From: JBCCFX01 sp039029515
GTDB lineage: Bacteria; Planctomycetota; Phycisphaerae; Phycisphaerales; SM1A02
Length of the DNA stretch: 27,943 nt
NCBI GenBank assembly: GCA_039029515.1
Contig: JBCCFX010000023.1
Span: 1 to 27,943 of the forward strand
Reading direction: 5' to 3'
Within the stretch, counting starts at the first letter, position 1, and each line of letters begins with the position of its first letter. Below are positions 1-7,088 of this stretch, in pieces. Position numbers and translations under genes: made by a program. The notes below the pieces were generated by a model that saw nothing but the letters and a program-made list of their open reading frames with translations, was not told the DNA's origin and searched no databases.

Positions 1-71
1 GTGGGGGGGGGGGTGGCCCCCCCCGGTCGTTTTATCTGTGCGGCCCCGGGGGGGGGCCCCCCCCCCCGCCC
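1..71. repeat. G/C homopolymer hairpin tract at window edge
   Basis: Seen directly: a run of 11 G (3-13) is followed by 8 C (17-24), and a run of 9 G (48-56) is followed at once by 11 C (57-67). Both pairs can fold into pure G:C hairpins. Read on the minus strand, the tract begins GTAGGGCGGGGG just after the ACT gene stop codon. The same 12 bases begin the hairpin at 1157-1181, so this may be an expanded copy of one intergenic repeat. Such tracts also arise as sequencing or assembly artefacts at contig ends, which cannot be excluded here. Confidence 0.5.
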
Positions 72-74
72 TAC

Positions 75-458
75 TCACCTGATCCCTGCGTTCGCCAGCG
101 CTGCTTTCGCCGCCTCGATGTCCGCCGCGCGCACCATCAGGTAATCGGTGTCATAGGTGGAGAACGCAAACACCGAGACATCGGCTTCGGCGAGAGCGCC
201 GGTCAGCCGCGCCAGAATGCCGGTGAGTGCGAAGTCGAGCGGTCCCTCGACTTCCGCGAGCACGAAGCCGCGTTCCGATTGCACATCGGTGGGCACTGCG
301 TTGTCGCGCATCACGATCGACCATTCAATGGCCGTCCGCGTGATGGACACCACGCCGGCGGTCTCAAAGTTCGCCCATGCCGGACATGGCTGGTCTGCGG
401 CCACTCGCGCGACGGCGTAGGTGTCATCGTGCCACTGGAGTCGGATCGGAATGGTCAT
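75..458 (-). CDS. ACT-domain protein (amino-acid-sensing type)
   Basis: A 127-residue protein that looks like a stand-alone ACT-domain protein of the ACT_7/CASTOR-like kind. The C-terminal half has the typical beta-alpha-beta-beta-alpha-beta pattern: FVLAEVEGPLDFALTGILA, then ALAEADVSVFAFSTYDTDYLMV, then a short helix rich in alanine. ACT domains usually bind amino acids and regulate enzymes or transport; no catalytic residues are seen and the ligand is not predictable. The ATG lies inside the end of the upstream SUI1/YciH gene (4-bp ATGA overlap), so the two are probably translated together. The stop is followed directly by the G/C hairpin tract, which could end the transcript. Family assignment is fairly sure; the cellular role is not. 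Confidence 0.8.
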   Translation of the reverse strand: MTIPIRLQWHDDTYAVARVAADQPCPAWANFETAGVVSITRTAIEWSIVMRDNAVPTDVQSERGFVLAEVEGPLDFALTGILARLTGALAEADVSVFAFSTYDTDYLMVRAADIEAAKAALANAGIR

Positions 459-808
459 CCGCCCGCAGCCTTCGCCGGATAGCCGAACTCGATCAGGAAC
501 GCGACGATGCGGTCACGGTGATCGCCCTGGAGTTCAACGCCGTCGTCCGTCGCCGTCCCGCCGGTGGCGAGCTTCTTTCTCAGCGTCTTGAGCAGATCGG
601 TGAGGTCAGTGGCATCAGGGTCGAGGCCGGTGACGACGGTCACGAATTTCCCGCGGCGCTTCTCCCGGCGAACGCGGGCCGGCTGATCGGCAGGCCGGCA
701 GACCTTGCCATCGGCATCGCGCGGGCACGCACAGTCATCGAGGGTCTTCTCGCAGACCTCGCAGGTGACGGGACGATCGAATTCGGTGCCGGCGAAGAGT
801 CGGGACAT
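455..808 (-). CDS. SUI1/eIF1-family translation factor (YciH-like)
   Basis: A 117-residue protein with a C-terminal SUI1/eIF1 domain (about residues 45-112). It shows the family pattern of a basic first strand (RREKRRGKFVTVVTGLD), a helix (LTDLLKTLRKKLATGGTA), a short strand VELQGDH and the final helix RIVAFLIEFGY. YciH-type proteins bind the small ribosomal subunit and affect start-codon selection, but are not essential in bacteria. The N-terminus carries a cysteine cluster (C-x2-C-x5-C-x-C around residues 16-26) that could bind zinc. It overlaps the ACT gene by 4 bp and is transcribed away from the tRNA gene, from the 122-bp gap 809-930. The ribosome site upstream is weak. The family call is sound. 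Confidence 0.88.
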   Translation of the reverse strand: MSRLFAGTEFDRPVTCEVCEKTLDDCACPRDADGKVCRPADQPARVRREKRRGKFVTVVTGLDPDATDLTDLLKTLRKKLATGGTATDDGVELQGDHRDRIVAFLIEFGYPAKAAGG

Positions 809-878
809 GCCGGGAGTCTACCGCCGTTCCGTCGCATGCCCCAATACACGGGCAGATCGTCGCGGTCGATGGCTCACC

Positions 879-906
879 TTGATCGGATCGGCAGCCGATA
901 TACAAT
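879..906 (+). promoter_or_regulatory. Sigma-70-like promoter of the tRNA-Gln gene
   Basis: A TTGATC box at 879-884 is separated by 16 bp from a TACAAT box at 901-906 (preceded by TA). Transcription would start near 913, about 18 bp before the tRNA 5' end at 931, which is a normal leader length. Assigned by pattern and position only. Confidence 0.6.
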
Positions 907-930
907 GTGACGTCCGGCGACGCCGGCCAA

Positions 931-1002
931 TGGGGATTAGTGTAATTGGCAGCACGTGTGATTCTGGTTCATTTAGTATAGGTTCGAGTCCTATATCCCC
1001 AG
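931..1002 (+). tRNA. tRNA-Gln (anticodon CUG)
   Basis: A 72-nt cloverleaf. The acceptor arms TGGGGAT (931-937) and ATCCCCA (995-1001) pair perfectly, with G as discriminator base at 1002. The D arm is GTGT/GCAC around AATTGGCA. The anticodon loop is TT-CTG-GT (962-968), anticodon CUG, reading CAG. The T arm is ATAGG/CCTAT around TTCGAGT. The first anticodon-stem pair is a U-U mismatch and the second a G-U wobble, so that stem is weak. The starting U-A pair and G discriminator fit glutamine identity. CCA is not encoded. An upstream promoter lies at 879-906. Confidence 0.95.
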
Positions 1003-1083
1003 TTTGAACAGCAGTTCCTTTCCACACGAACGACGCGACATGCCGTCGCTCACCGAACACAATTGAAGCGTTGACGAGACGAT

Positions 1084-1146
1084 GGCTGTTGGCTGTTGGC
1101 TGTTGGCTGTTGGCTGTTGGCTGTTGGCTGTTGGCTGTTGGCTGTT
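1084..1146. repeat. Nine perfect tandem copies of GGCTGTT
   Basis: Seen directly: GGCTGTT is repeated nine times without error (9 x 7 bp = 63 bp) between the tRNA gene and the terminator of the Cys-rich gene. Being heptameric, it stays open in all frames and encodes QQPTANS-like peptides in minus-strand frames, but nothing indicates translation. Short heptamer tandem repeats are known from cyanobacterial genomes and behave as slippage-prone spacers; the same reading is inferred here. Confidence 0.95.
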
Positions 1147-1156
1147 GGATCGGATT

Positions 1157-1182
1157 GTAGGGCGGGGGCTGTGCCCCCGCCG
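1157..1182. repeat. REP-like intergenic hairpin
   Basis: Arms GGCGGGGGC (1161-1169) and GCCCCCGCC (1173-1181) are perfectly complementary around a TGT loop and preceded by GTAG. No T-run follows on either strand, so it is not a standard intrinsic terminator. The leading GTAGGGCGGGGG recurs on the minus strand of the tract at 57-74, suggesting a dispersed palindromic repeat family. It lies 10 bp after the heptamer array. Confidence 0.6.
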
Positions 1183-1256
1183 ACAAACGCGCAACGATGG
1201 TCGTGCCGGATTCAGCAGAACCGGGTCTTCGCAGTCGCAGCTTCGCCCCGAACATG

Positions 1257-1287
1257 AAAAGGGCCCGCCACCATGTGGCGAGCCCTT
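1257..1287 (-). terminator. Rho-independent terminator of the Cys-rich gene
   Basis: On the minus strand an 11-bp stem (1275-1285 pairing with 1261-1271, one C/A mismatch, loop at 1272-1274) is extended by A-T pairs and followed by TTTT (1260-1257). It sits 34 bp past the stop codon of the gene ending at 1321. Stem, short loop and U-run fit an intrinsic terminator. Confidence 0.85.
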
Positions 1288-1320
1288 GGTCGAATTCAAT
1301 GTGTCATGTTGCGTTCGCGA

Positions 1321-4300
1321 TTACTCGCAATTCAACATGACGTTGTCAATGCACCAGCACGTCCAGTCTGGCTCGACGTAGAGTCGGAACTCCGTGACGT
1401 TCGACAACGCCTGCGTGAACTGTGCATCGCTCAGGCCGAAGGCATCGGCCGTAAACGCACCAGACCACGTTTCGTACACGAACGGTGTCGGGTTGTACGT
1501 CGGAATGAAGTCCATCGAAATGGTTCCGATTGGCGTATCCAGTTCGATTCGACCTGTCTCCGACTCCACGAAGTTGTTGTCTTCAAACAACAGCAGATCG
1601 ATGCTGATCGAACCGCCTGCGTAGCCGCGAAGGTCACCTTCCCAAGCGGGACCGGCAATCACGCCTGACAACCCGTTGGAATCGCAGGCACCATACGAAT
1701 CGCCTGGATTACCTGCATCGTGTTCGATACCACACTGCGTCGAATTGAAGCAATGCCAGCCGGCCGTGCCGTATTCAAAGTCTTCGTAGATCGGATCACA
1801 CGGCACGGTGCAATCGACATGGCTGCATTCGGTATGGTCGCCCTGATACACGCCGTGAAGAACATCCACGCACGTCCATTCATCGACCTCGTGGCATGAA
1901 CCATCATCAAGACAGCACGCGCCAGTATCCGGACCACAATCGACATCGTCACACGTCGTGTGATCGCCGGCGTACGCGCCGTACAACACATCAACGCAGC
2001 GCCATTCCGTCGTGACCAGGCACGTGCCATCGTCCAGACAGCAAGCGCCAAAATCGAGGCACGTGTCGAAGTGCAGTGCGTGTGCGGGCACAACTTCCTG
2101 CGGAATCGTCGGGGTTGACCACCGCAGGGTGGCCGCGCCTTCATCCTTCAGGTCGGCGTAGTCGATGCGAATGCGCACCGCGACGCCACCGTCGAGATCA
2201 ATCGATCCGCAATATGTCGCCGGCGAGTTGCCGGTGTCCGGTCCATCAATGACCAACACATCGTTGATCCACACCGCAACCTCATCATCCTCTTCGATTG
2301 AGACGCAGAATTCATACGTCTCCGTCGTCGGCGGCGTGATCAGACCGTGCCAACGCACGGAGTAATCGTTCGGACCGACATCCGGAGCGGACATACCGTT
2401 GCCCCAGTCGAAGTCAATGTTGGCATCGACGCGCGCGAGTTCGTACGACGTGAAGTTGTCGTTCTCGTAGTACAACCCGAGCAGACCGCCGTAGGACTGA
2501 CACTCGGAACCGTCACCCTGATAGTCGCCGTGCAGGATGTCCTTGCACGTCCACTCATCGGTGATTTCGCACGTGCCGTTATCGAGGCAGCATGCGCCGA
2601 CTGGATCACAGGGATCCGGATGACAGTCAGTTCCGTCACCCTGGTAGACGCCGCCAAGAATGTCGACGCAGTCCCATTCATCCGTGACGTGGCATGAGCC
2701 ATCGGTCAGGCAGCAGGCCCCGACCGGCGTGCACGGATCCGGATGGCACTCGGTGCCATCGCCCTGATAGACGCCGCCAAGGATGTCGACGCATTCCCAT
2801 TCGGTGGTGACCACGCACGTCGATCCCACGGGATCGCCGCCGTCGTCATCATCGCCACCGTCATCGTCATCGTCGTCGCCGCCACCATTGCCGTCATCAT
2901 CATCGCCGTCGTCGTCATCGTCGTCGTCATCGCCACCGCCGCCGAGTGCGGTGAATGACATGCCGACTGCACCGAAGCGCGAGCCATTGGCATCGTCGCC
3001 CCAGCCGTCGTCGTCATCATCACCGCCGCCCCAGCCATCGTTGCCGTTGTCGTCGTCGTCATCATCACCGTCGTCGTAGCCAACGATGCAGCACGCACCG
3101 ACGGGCTTGCACGACGCGGGTTCGCAGATGGTGCCATCGCCCTGATACACGCCACCAATGGCGTTGCATTCTTCGAGCGTTCGCACGGTGCAGGATTCAT
3201 CCGGTGCACAGCAGGCACCGAATGGGGCATCACCGCAGAGGTCCTTGGCGATGAAGATCCAGTCCTGCGAACCGATGGCATCCACCATGGGTTCGTATGA
3301 CAACCAACCCCAGCCGGAGACGCCGAAGAATCCACGATGACCGTTGTCGTCATCGGTATTGCCGAATCGGAAGAAGTAGCCATCGTCGTTCGGCGTGGAG
3401 AACAACGGAATCGTCTCGTTGGTGTCGAGCCAGATGAGCGAACCCATGCCGGCTTCCGTCACGAGAAGATCATCATCACCCGGCGCCGTACCGACGATCG
3501 GATAGACAAAGTCGATCTCCACCATGCTGGACAGCGCCGGATCGTAGCTGTCACCGGTGTCCAGACCGCCGAACGCGGTCCCGAAGATCTTGATCGAGTT
3601 GCCGTCGTACTCGAGGAACATGGCCGCGCCATCCGCCTCGAAGTCGAACGTGAAGACGTCCTTCTCGTCCGTGACATCAAACAGCTCATCAAGACGCAGA
3701 CCGTAGAACGGTTCTGCTTCGTTGACGTCAGGATGGTTGCACAACTGATAGCGACCTGAGCCGCCGAGATGTGCCGGCGTACACGGGACATCGTTGCCGA
3801 GATAGAAACCGTCCTGTGATTCGCACGCGTCCGGCGTCACATCGTTGACGCACGAACCGTCCGGCAAACAGCAGCCGCCGGTGTCCGGATCACAGTCGAC
3901 TTCTTCGCACGTGGTGAGATCACCCTGGTAGATACCGCCAGCGTTCACACAATCGTGCTCTGTTGTGACGACGCAGCCGCCATCATCGAAGCAGCATGCA
4001 CCCTTCGGGTCGGGGCAGTCCGTGTCGTCGCACGTGGTCAGGTCACCCTGGAATTCGCCGCCGTCGGCAACGCAGTCCTCTTCGGTGAGCTCCTGACACG
4101 ACCCATCTTCGAAGCAGCACGCACCTGGCGGCTGCGGACATTCGACATCTGCACAGAGCGTCATGTCGCCCTGATAATCACCACCCTGCGCGTGGCAGGC
4201 TTCTTCGGTGACTTCAACGCATGAACCGTCTTCGAGGCAGCACGCACCCGGAGGTTGCGGGCATTCGATATGGGCACAGCTCGTCAAGTCACCCTGATAT

Positions 4301-6189
4301 GCACCACCTGCGATGGCGCAATCTTCTTCGGTGACATCGATGCACGAACCGTTCGGCAGACAACATGCACCCGGCGGCTGCGGACACTCGGTCACTTCGC
4401 ACGCGGTGAGATCGCCCTGATAGATGCCGCCCTGCGCGTGGCAGACATCTTCGGCGACTTCGATACACGAGCCATCTTCGAGACAGCACGCACCCATCGG
4501 CTGCGGGCATTCCACGTCGTCACACAGGACGAAATTGCCCTGATACTCGCCACCGACCGAGCCGCACTGTTCTTCAGAGGTCACAGCGCAGTTGCCGTTC
4601 GGCAGACAGCACGCACCCATCGGCTGCGGGCAGAACACCTGATCGCAGGCGGTGAAGTCACCCTGGTACTCGCCGCCGTCGAAGCCGCACGTGCGGGGAT
4701 CGAGATCAATACAGAAGCCATTCGGGAAGCAGCAGGCACCGACCGGTCGCGGACACTCGATGGTATCGCACGTCGTGAGGTCACCTTGATACGTGCCGCC
4801 AACCGCATCGCACTGATTCTGGAACGTCGGCACGCATGCACCGTTCTTGAGGCAGCATGCACCCTGAATTTCTCCGCAGGTGACGCCGGCACAGGTCGTG
4901 TCCTCGCCCTGGAATTCGCCGCCCATCATCTCGCACTTGTCTTGCGACATCTTCATGCAGGAACCGTCGTCGAGACAGCACGCGCCGCTCGGCTTCGGAC
5001 AGGACAATTCGCTGCAATCCGTCAGCACGCCCTGGAACAAGCCGCCCTGTTCCATACATTCAGCCTGCGTCGCGTGGACACATGAGCCATCCTCGAGGCA
5101 GCACGCGCCGTTCGGCTGCGGACAATTCACATCATCGCATGCCGTCATCGGGCCCTGGAAGACGCCACCGGCGGCGTCACAATTCATCATGGTCGTGATG
5201 GAGCACATGCCCAACGCATCACAACACGCACCCATCGGCTGCGGACACATCACGGCATCGCATGATGTGTTGTCACCCTGATACGTGCCACCTTGCGCGT
5301 GGCAGTCAGCCTGCGTCGCGTGAACGCATGAACCATCGTCGAGGCAGCATGCGCCATTCGGCTGCGGGCACATCACATCATCACATGACGTGTTGTCACC
5401 CTGATATGTGCCGCCCTGCGCGTGGCAGTCAGCCTGCGTCGCGTGAACGCATGAACCATCGTCGAGGCAGCATGCGCCATTGGGCTGCGGACACATCACG
5501 TCATCGCATGACGTGTTGTCACCTTGATACGTGCCACCTTGCGCGTGGCAGTCAGCCATCGTCGCGTGGACGCATGAACCATCGTCGAGACAGCATGCGC
5601 CATTTGGCTGCGGACAATGGACGTCGTCACATGATGTGTCGTCGCCCTGATACTCGCCGCCTTGCGCATGACAGTCGTCCTGCGTCGCGTGGACGCACGA
5701 GCCGTCATCGAGACAGCAGGCGCCGTTCGGCTGGGGACAGTGAACGTCGTTACATGACGTGTCATCGCCCTGATACTCGCCGCCTTGTGCATGACAGTCG
5801 TCCTGCGTCGCGTGGATGCACGAGCCATCATCGAGACAGCATGCGCCGTTCGGCGTCATGCCACAATCAACGGAATCGCACGTGGTCAGGTCGCCCTGGT
5901 AGGTGCCGAAGATCAGGTCGACACATTCCCACTCGGAGGCGATGACGCAACTGCCATCGGTGAGACAGCAGGCGCCAAGAACCGGGCAATCGGTATTGCC
6001 GCAGGTGGTGAAGTTCCCCTGGTAGTCACCACCGAGCGCGGCGCAGTCATCTTCGGTGTATCGCTCGCAATGCCCGTTGGCAAAGCAGCAGGCACCCTTT
6101 GGAATCCACTGCGCAGAAACAGACGCCGTACACAGGCACGACGTCACCATACAGATCAAAATCGCAAGGATCTTTGAACGCGAATTCAT
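1321..6189 (-). CDS. Giant secreted cysteine-rich module protein with PA14-like and laminin-B-like domains
   Basis: A 1622-residue protein. I chose ATG 6189 because GGGAG lies 7 nt upstream and a signal peptide follows directly (cleavage likely ASVSA/QW, residue 26); an in-frame start 30 bp further out lacks this. I count 25 modules, most of 41 residues, with the pattern GACCLxDGSC...C...GG.YQGD.T.C..V.C and six cysteines each, probably three disulfides. Modules 1-19 span about residues 32-805. A beta-rich domain follows (about 805-985), then module 20, module 21 split by an Asp/Gly-rich insert (about 1035-1120), modules 22-23, a PA14-like domain (about 1232-1376), modules 24-25, and a C-terminal domain resembling laminin B (about 1462-1622). 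PA14 and laminin-B-like folds often bind carbohydrate or matrix. It has its own terminator and candidate promoter beside a T2SS operon, so it may be a cargo or surface fibre; function is not known. Confidence 0.88.
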   Translation of the reverse strand: MNSRSKILAILICMVTSCLCTASVSAQWIPKGACCFANGHCERYTEDDCAALGGDYQGNFTTCGNTDCPVLGACCLTDGSCVIASEWECVDLIFGTYQGDLTTCDSVDCGMTPNGACCLDDGSCIHATQDDCHAQGGEYQGDDTSCNDVHCPQPNGACCLDDGSCVHATQDDCHAQGGEYQGDDTSCDDVHCPQPNGACCLDDGSCVHATMADCHAQGGTYQGDNTSCDDVMCPQPNGACCLDDGSCVHATQADCHAQGGTYQGDNTSCDDVMCPQPNGACCLDDGSCVHATQADCHAQGGTYQGDNTSCDAVMCPQPMGACCDALGMCSITTMMNCDAAGGVFQGPMTACDDVNCPQPNGACCLEDGSCVHATQAECMEQGGLFQGVLTDCSELSCPKPSGACCLDDGSCMKMSQDKCEMMGGEFQGEDTTCAGVTCGEIQGACCLKNGACVPTFQNQCDAVGGTYQGDLTTCDTIECPRPVGACCFPNGFCIDLDPRTCGFDGGEYQGDFTACDQVFCPQPMGACCLPNGNCAVTSEEQCGSVGGEYQGNFVLCDDVECPQPMGACCLEDGSCIEVAEDVCHAQGGIYQGDLTACEVTECPQPPGACCLPNGSCIDVTEEDCAIAGGAYQGDLTSCAHIECPQPPGACCLEDGSCVEVTEEACHAQGGDYQGDMTLCADVECPQPPGACCFEDGSCQELTEEDCVADGGEFQGDLTTCDDTDCPDPKGACCFDDGGCVVTTEHDCVNAGGIYQGDLTTCEEVDCDPDTGGCCLPDGSCVNDVTPDACESQDGFYLGNDVPCTPAHLGGSGRYQLCNHPDVNEAEPFYGLRLDELFDVTDEKDVFTFDFEADGAAMFLEYDGNSIKIFGTAFGGLDTGDSYDPALSSMVEIDFVYPIVGTAPGDDDLLVTEAGMGSLIWLDTNETIPLFSTPNDDGYFFRFGNTDDDNGHRGFFGVSGWGWLSYEPMVDAIGSQDWIFIAKDLCGDAPFGACCAPDESCTVRTLEECNAIGGVYQGDGTICEPASCKPVGACCIVGYDDGDDDDDDNGNDGWGGGDDDDDGWGDDANGSRFGAVGMSFTALGGGGDDDDDDDDGDDDDGNGGGDDDDDDGGDDDDGGDPVGSTCVVTTEWECVDILGGVYQGDGTECHPDPCTPVGACCLTDGSCHVTDEWDCVDILGGVYQGDGTDCHPDPCDPVGACCLDNGTCEITDEWTCKDILHGDYQGDGSECQSYGGLLGLYYENDNFTSYELARVDANIDFDWGNGMSAPDVGPNDYSVRWHGLITPPTTETYEFCVSIEEDDEVAVWINDVLVIDGPDTGNSPATYCGSIDLDGGVAVRIRIDYADLKDEGAATLRWSTPTIPQEVVPAHALHFDTCLDFGACCLDDGTCLVTTEWRCVDVLYGAYAGDHTTCDDVDCGPDTGACCLDDGSCHEVDEWTCVDVLHGVYQGDHTECSHVDCTVPCDPIYEDFEYGTAGWHCFNSTQCGIEHDAGNPGDSYGACDSNGLSGVIAGPAWEGDLRGYAGGSISIDLLLFEDNNFVESETGRIELDTPIGTISMDFIPTYNPTPFVYETWSGAFTADAFGLSDAQFTQALSNVTEFRLYVEPDWTCWCIDNVMLNCE
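2830..3085 (-). repeat. Asp/Gly-coding trinucleotide-rich insert in module 21
   Basis: Within the Cys-rich gene, two tracts rich in GTC/ATC triplets on the plus strand (about 2842-2945 and 3008-3075) encode runs of Asp with Gly and Asn. They split module 21 between its GACC start and the rest of the module, and flank a short non-acidic linker. Triplet tracts of this sort can expand by slippage. The acidic loop could bind calcium, which is inference. Confidence 0.75.
5233..5847 (-). repeat. Five near-identical 123-bp coding repeats (modules 3-7)
   Basis: Modules 3 to 7 of the Cys-rich protein recur with an exact period of 123 bp (41 codons). They differ at only a few residues (IHAT/VHAT, QD/MA/QA, EYQGDD/TYQGDN, HC/MC). 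The other modules are far more divergent, so this block is a recent tandem amplification and a likely site of copy-number change or assembly collapse. Confidence 0.9.
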
Positions 6190-6196
6190 CTTCTTA

Positions 6197-6201
6197 CTCC
6201 C
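6197..6201 (-). promoter_or_regulatory. Ribosome binding site fixing the start at 6189
   Basis: GGGAG on the minus strand, 7 nt before ATG 6189. It places the start immediately ahead of the signal peptide and argues against the in-frame start at 6219. Confidence 0.7.
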
Positions 6202-6410
6202 ACAGCCCCGAACGCACACACACCGACCGCGCCCTTACGCGATCAAAGCGATATCGCACACCGGAAACCCATTGTTCTGCTTTCGATTGCCCGCGGACGC
6301 CACACACTGCGCCCCCCAATTGGCGGAACCCACACACACCCCTGGAACAGTCGCCGTCCTGGCGGGCCGGCGCTCCGGCGGCCGTTTTCCGCCGCAGCCC
6401 GGGGCCATCG

Positions 6411-6439
6411 AATGTACGGGATGGGTCCGGCACCGACAA
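6411..6439 (-). promoter_or_regulatory. Candidate promoter of the Cys-rich gene
   Basis: On the minus strand TTGTCG (6439-6434) and TACATT (6416-6411) are spaced by 17 bp; each matches the sigma-70 consensus at 4 of 6 positions. The predicted leader would be about 215 nt. The palindrome cluster at 6444-6491 lies immediately upstream, as an activator site might. The remaining gap 6202-6410 shows a GC-rich inverted repeat near 6361-6385 and otherwise nothing I recognise. Confidence 0.35.
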
Positions 6440-6443
6440 GGGT

Positions 6444-6491
6444 GCAATTGCCGATATTATCGGGACTTCCAGTCCACCTGTTAAGACAGGT
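6444..6491. other. Four adjoining palindromes upstream of the Cys-rich gene
   Basis: Four inverted repeats sit end to end: GCAATTGC (6444-6451), CCGATA-T-TATCGG (6451-6463), GGACT-TCC-AGTCC (6463-6475) and ACCTGT-TAAG-ACAGGT (6476-6491). The block starts 31 bp past the lipoprotein gene stop and ends just upstream of the candidate -35 box. No T-run follows, so a simple terminator is unlikely; stacked regulator sites or a structured transcript end are possible. Confidence 0.6.
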
Positions 6492-6522
6492 TGACCCTGG
6501 AGACGGCATCACGACCTTGTGT

Positions 6523-7083
6523 TCAGCGAACGCTGCGGCGACCGAACTGGATCGTTCGTACGCCATTGCAGCGCACGGATGGACCGCCATCGGACGGCCG
6601 GAACTCAACGATCATGTCTGCGGCCATCATCGGGACGCGTTCGATTGGAGCCGATGCGAGGCTCAAGGGGATCTCGTACACCGGACCCATCAACGTCGTG
6701 CGCCGATAGGCCTCCGCTTCCTCGGAACTCATCGTCCACTCGTGAAGAGGCGTCGTTTCCGGATCATCCATCATGCCCGCTTGTGTAAGCGTGAAATGAA
6801 ACGCGCCATCACGGTGTAATGGTTTCTCGTCGGCGGTGAACAACATCACGGTTGTCTCGAATAGATCGGGAAAGCCGTTCCCGTTGGAGTCCTTGGGCTT
6901 CGCACCGATGAGAAACGCGAGCTTTGCGACCACTGCGGTTGACGGCGGAGCCTCGATTCGCCGCGGCTTCGCGGGCATCGGGCGTCCATCACTGGTCACA
7001 GATTCCGTCACGCACCCGGTCACAATTGACGCACACACGACGAGGCTCAACGTGCGAACAGTGTTTCGTGCGTGCAGTGTCAT
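6523..7083 (-). CDS. Lipoprotein coupled to the secretin gene, possible pilotin-like role
   Basis: A 186-residue predicted lipoprotein: basic N-terminus, hydrophobic stretch (LSLVVCASIV) and lipobox VTGC with the lipidated cysteine at residue 24. The next residue is Val, not Asp, which by the E. coli rule favours outer-membrane sorting. Residues 65-76 (DSNGNGFPDLFE) look like an EF-hand/dockerin-type calcium loop; the rest appears beta-rich. The gene follows gspD directly: a GTG at 7092 overlaps the gspD stop as GTGA, while ATG 7083 has GTGAG 5 nt upstream; I chose the ATG, but either is possible. Position after the secretin suggests a part in secretin targeting or assembly, as pilotins do, but I see no sequence likeness to GspS or PilW. 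Function is inferred from context only. Confidence 0.75.
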   Translation of the reverse strand: MTLHARNTVRTLSLVVCASIVTGCVTESVTSDGRPMPAKPRRIEAPPSTAVVAKLAFLIGAKPKDSNGNGFPDLFETTVMLFTADEKPLHRDGAFHFTLTQAGMMDDPETTPLHEWTMSSEEAEAYRRTTLMGPVYEIPLSLASAPIERVPMMAADMIVEFRPSDGGPSVRCNGVRTIQFGRRSVR

Positions 7084-7088
7084 TCGTC

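Noticed and set aside
1084..1146. CRISPR array
   Set aside because: The repeat unit is 7 bp with no spacers, and no cas genes are present.
818..1299. Minus-strand open frames encoding repeated QQPTANS peptides
   Set aside because: They are produced by the GGCTGTT heptamer array, which is open in several frames; they cross the tRNA gene or its flank and show no family likeness or ribosome site.
5262..5945. A 227-codon plus-strand frame with internal repeats
   Set aside because: It mirrors the 123-bp coding repeats of the Cys-rich gene and has no signal, domain or ribosome site.
6190..6219. Earlier start of the Cys-rich protein (MCVRGCGSKK...)
   Set aside because: It lacks a ribosome site, while GGGAG sits 7 nt before ATG 6189, which directly precedes the signal peptide.
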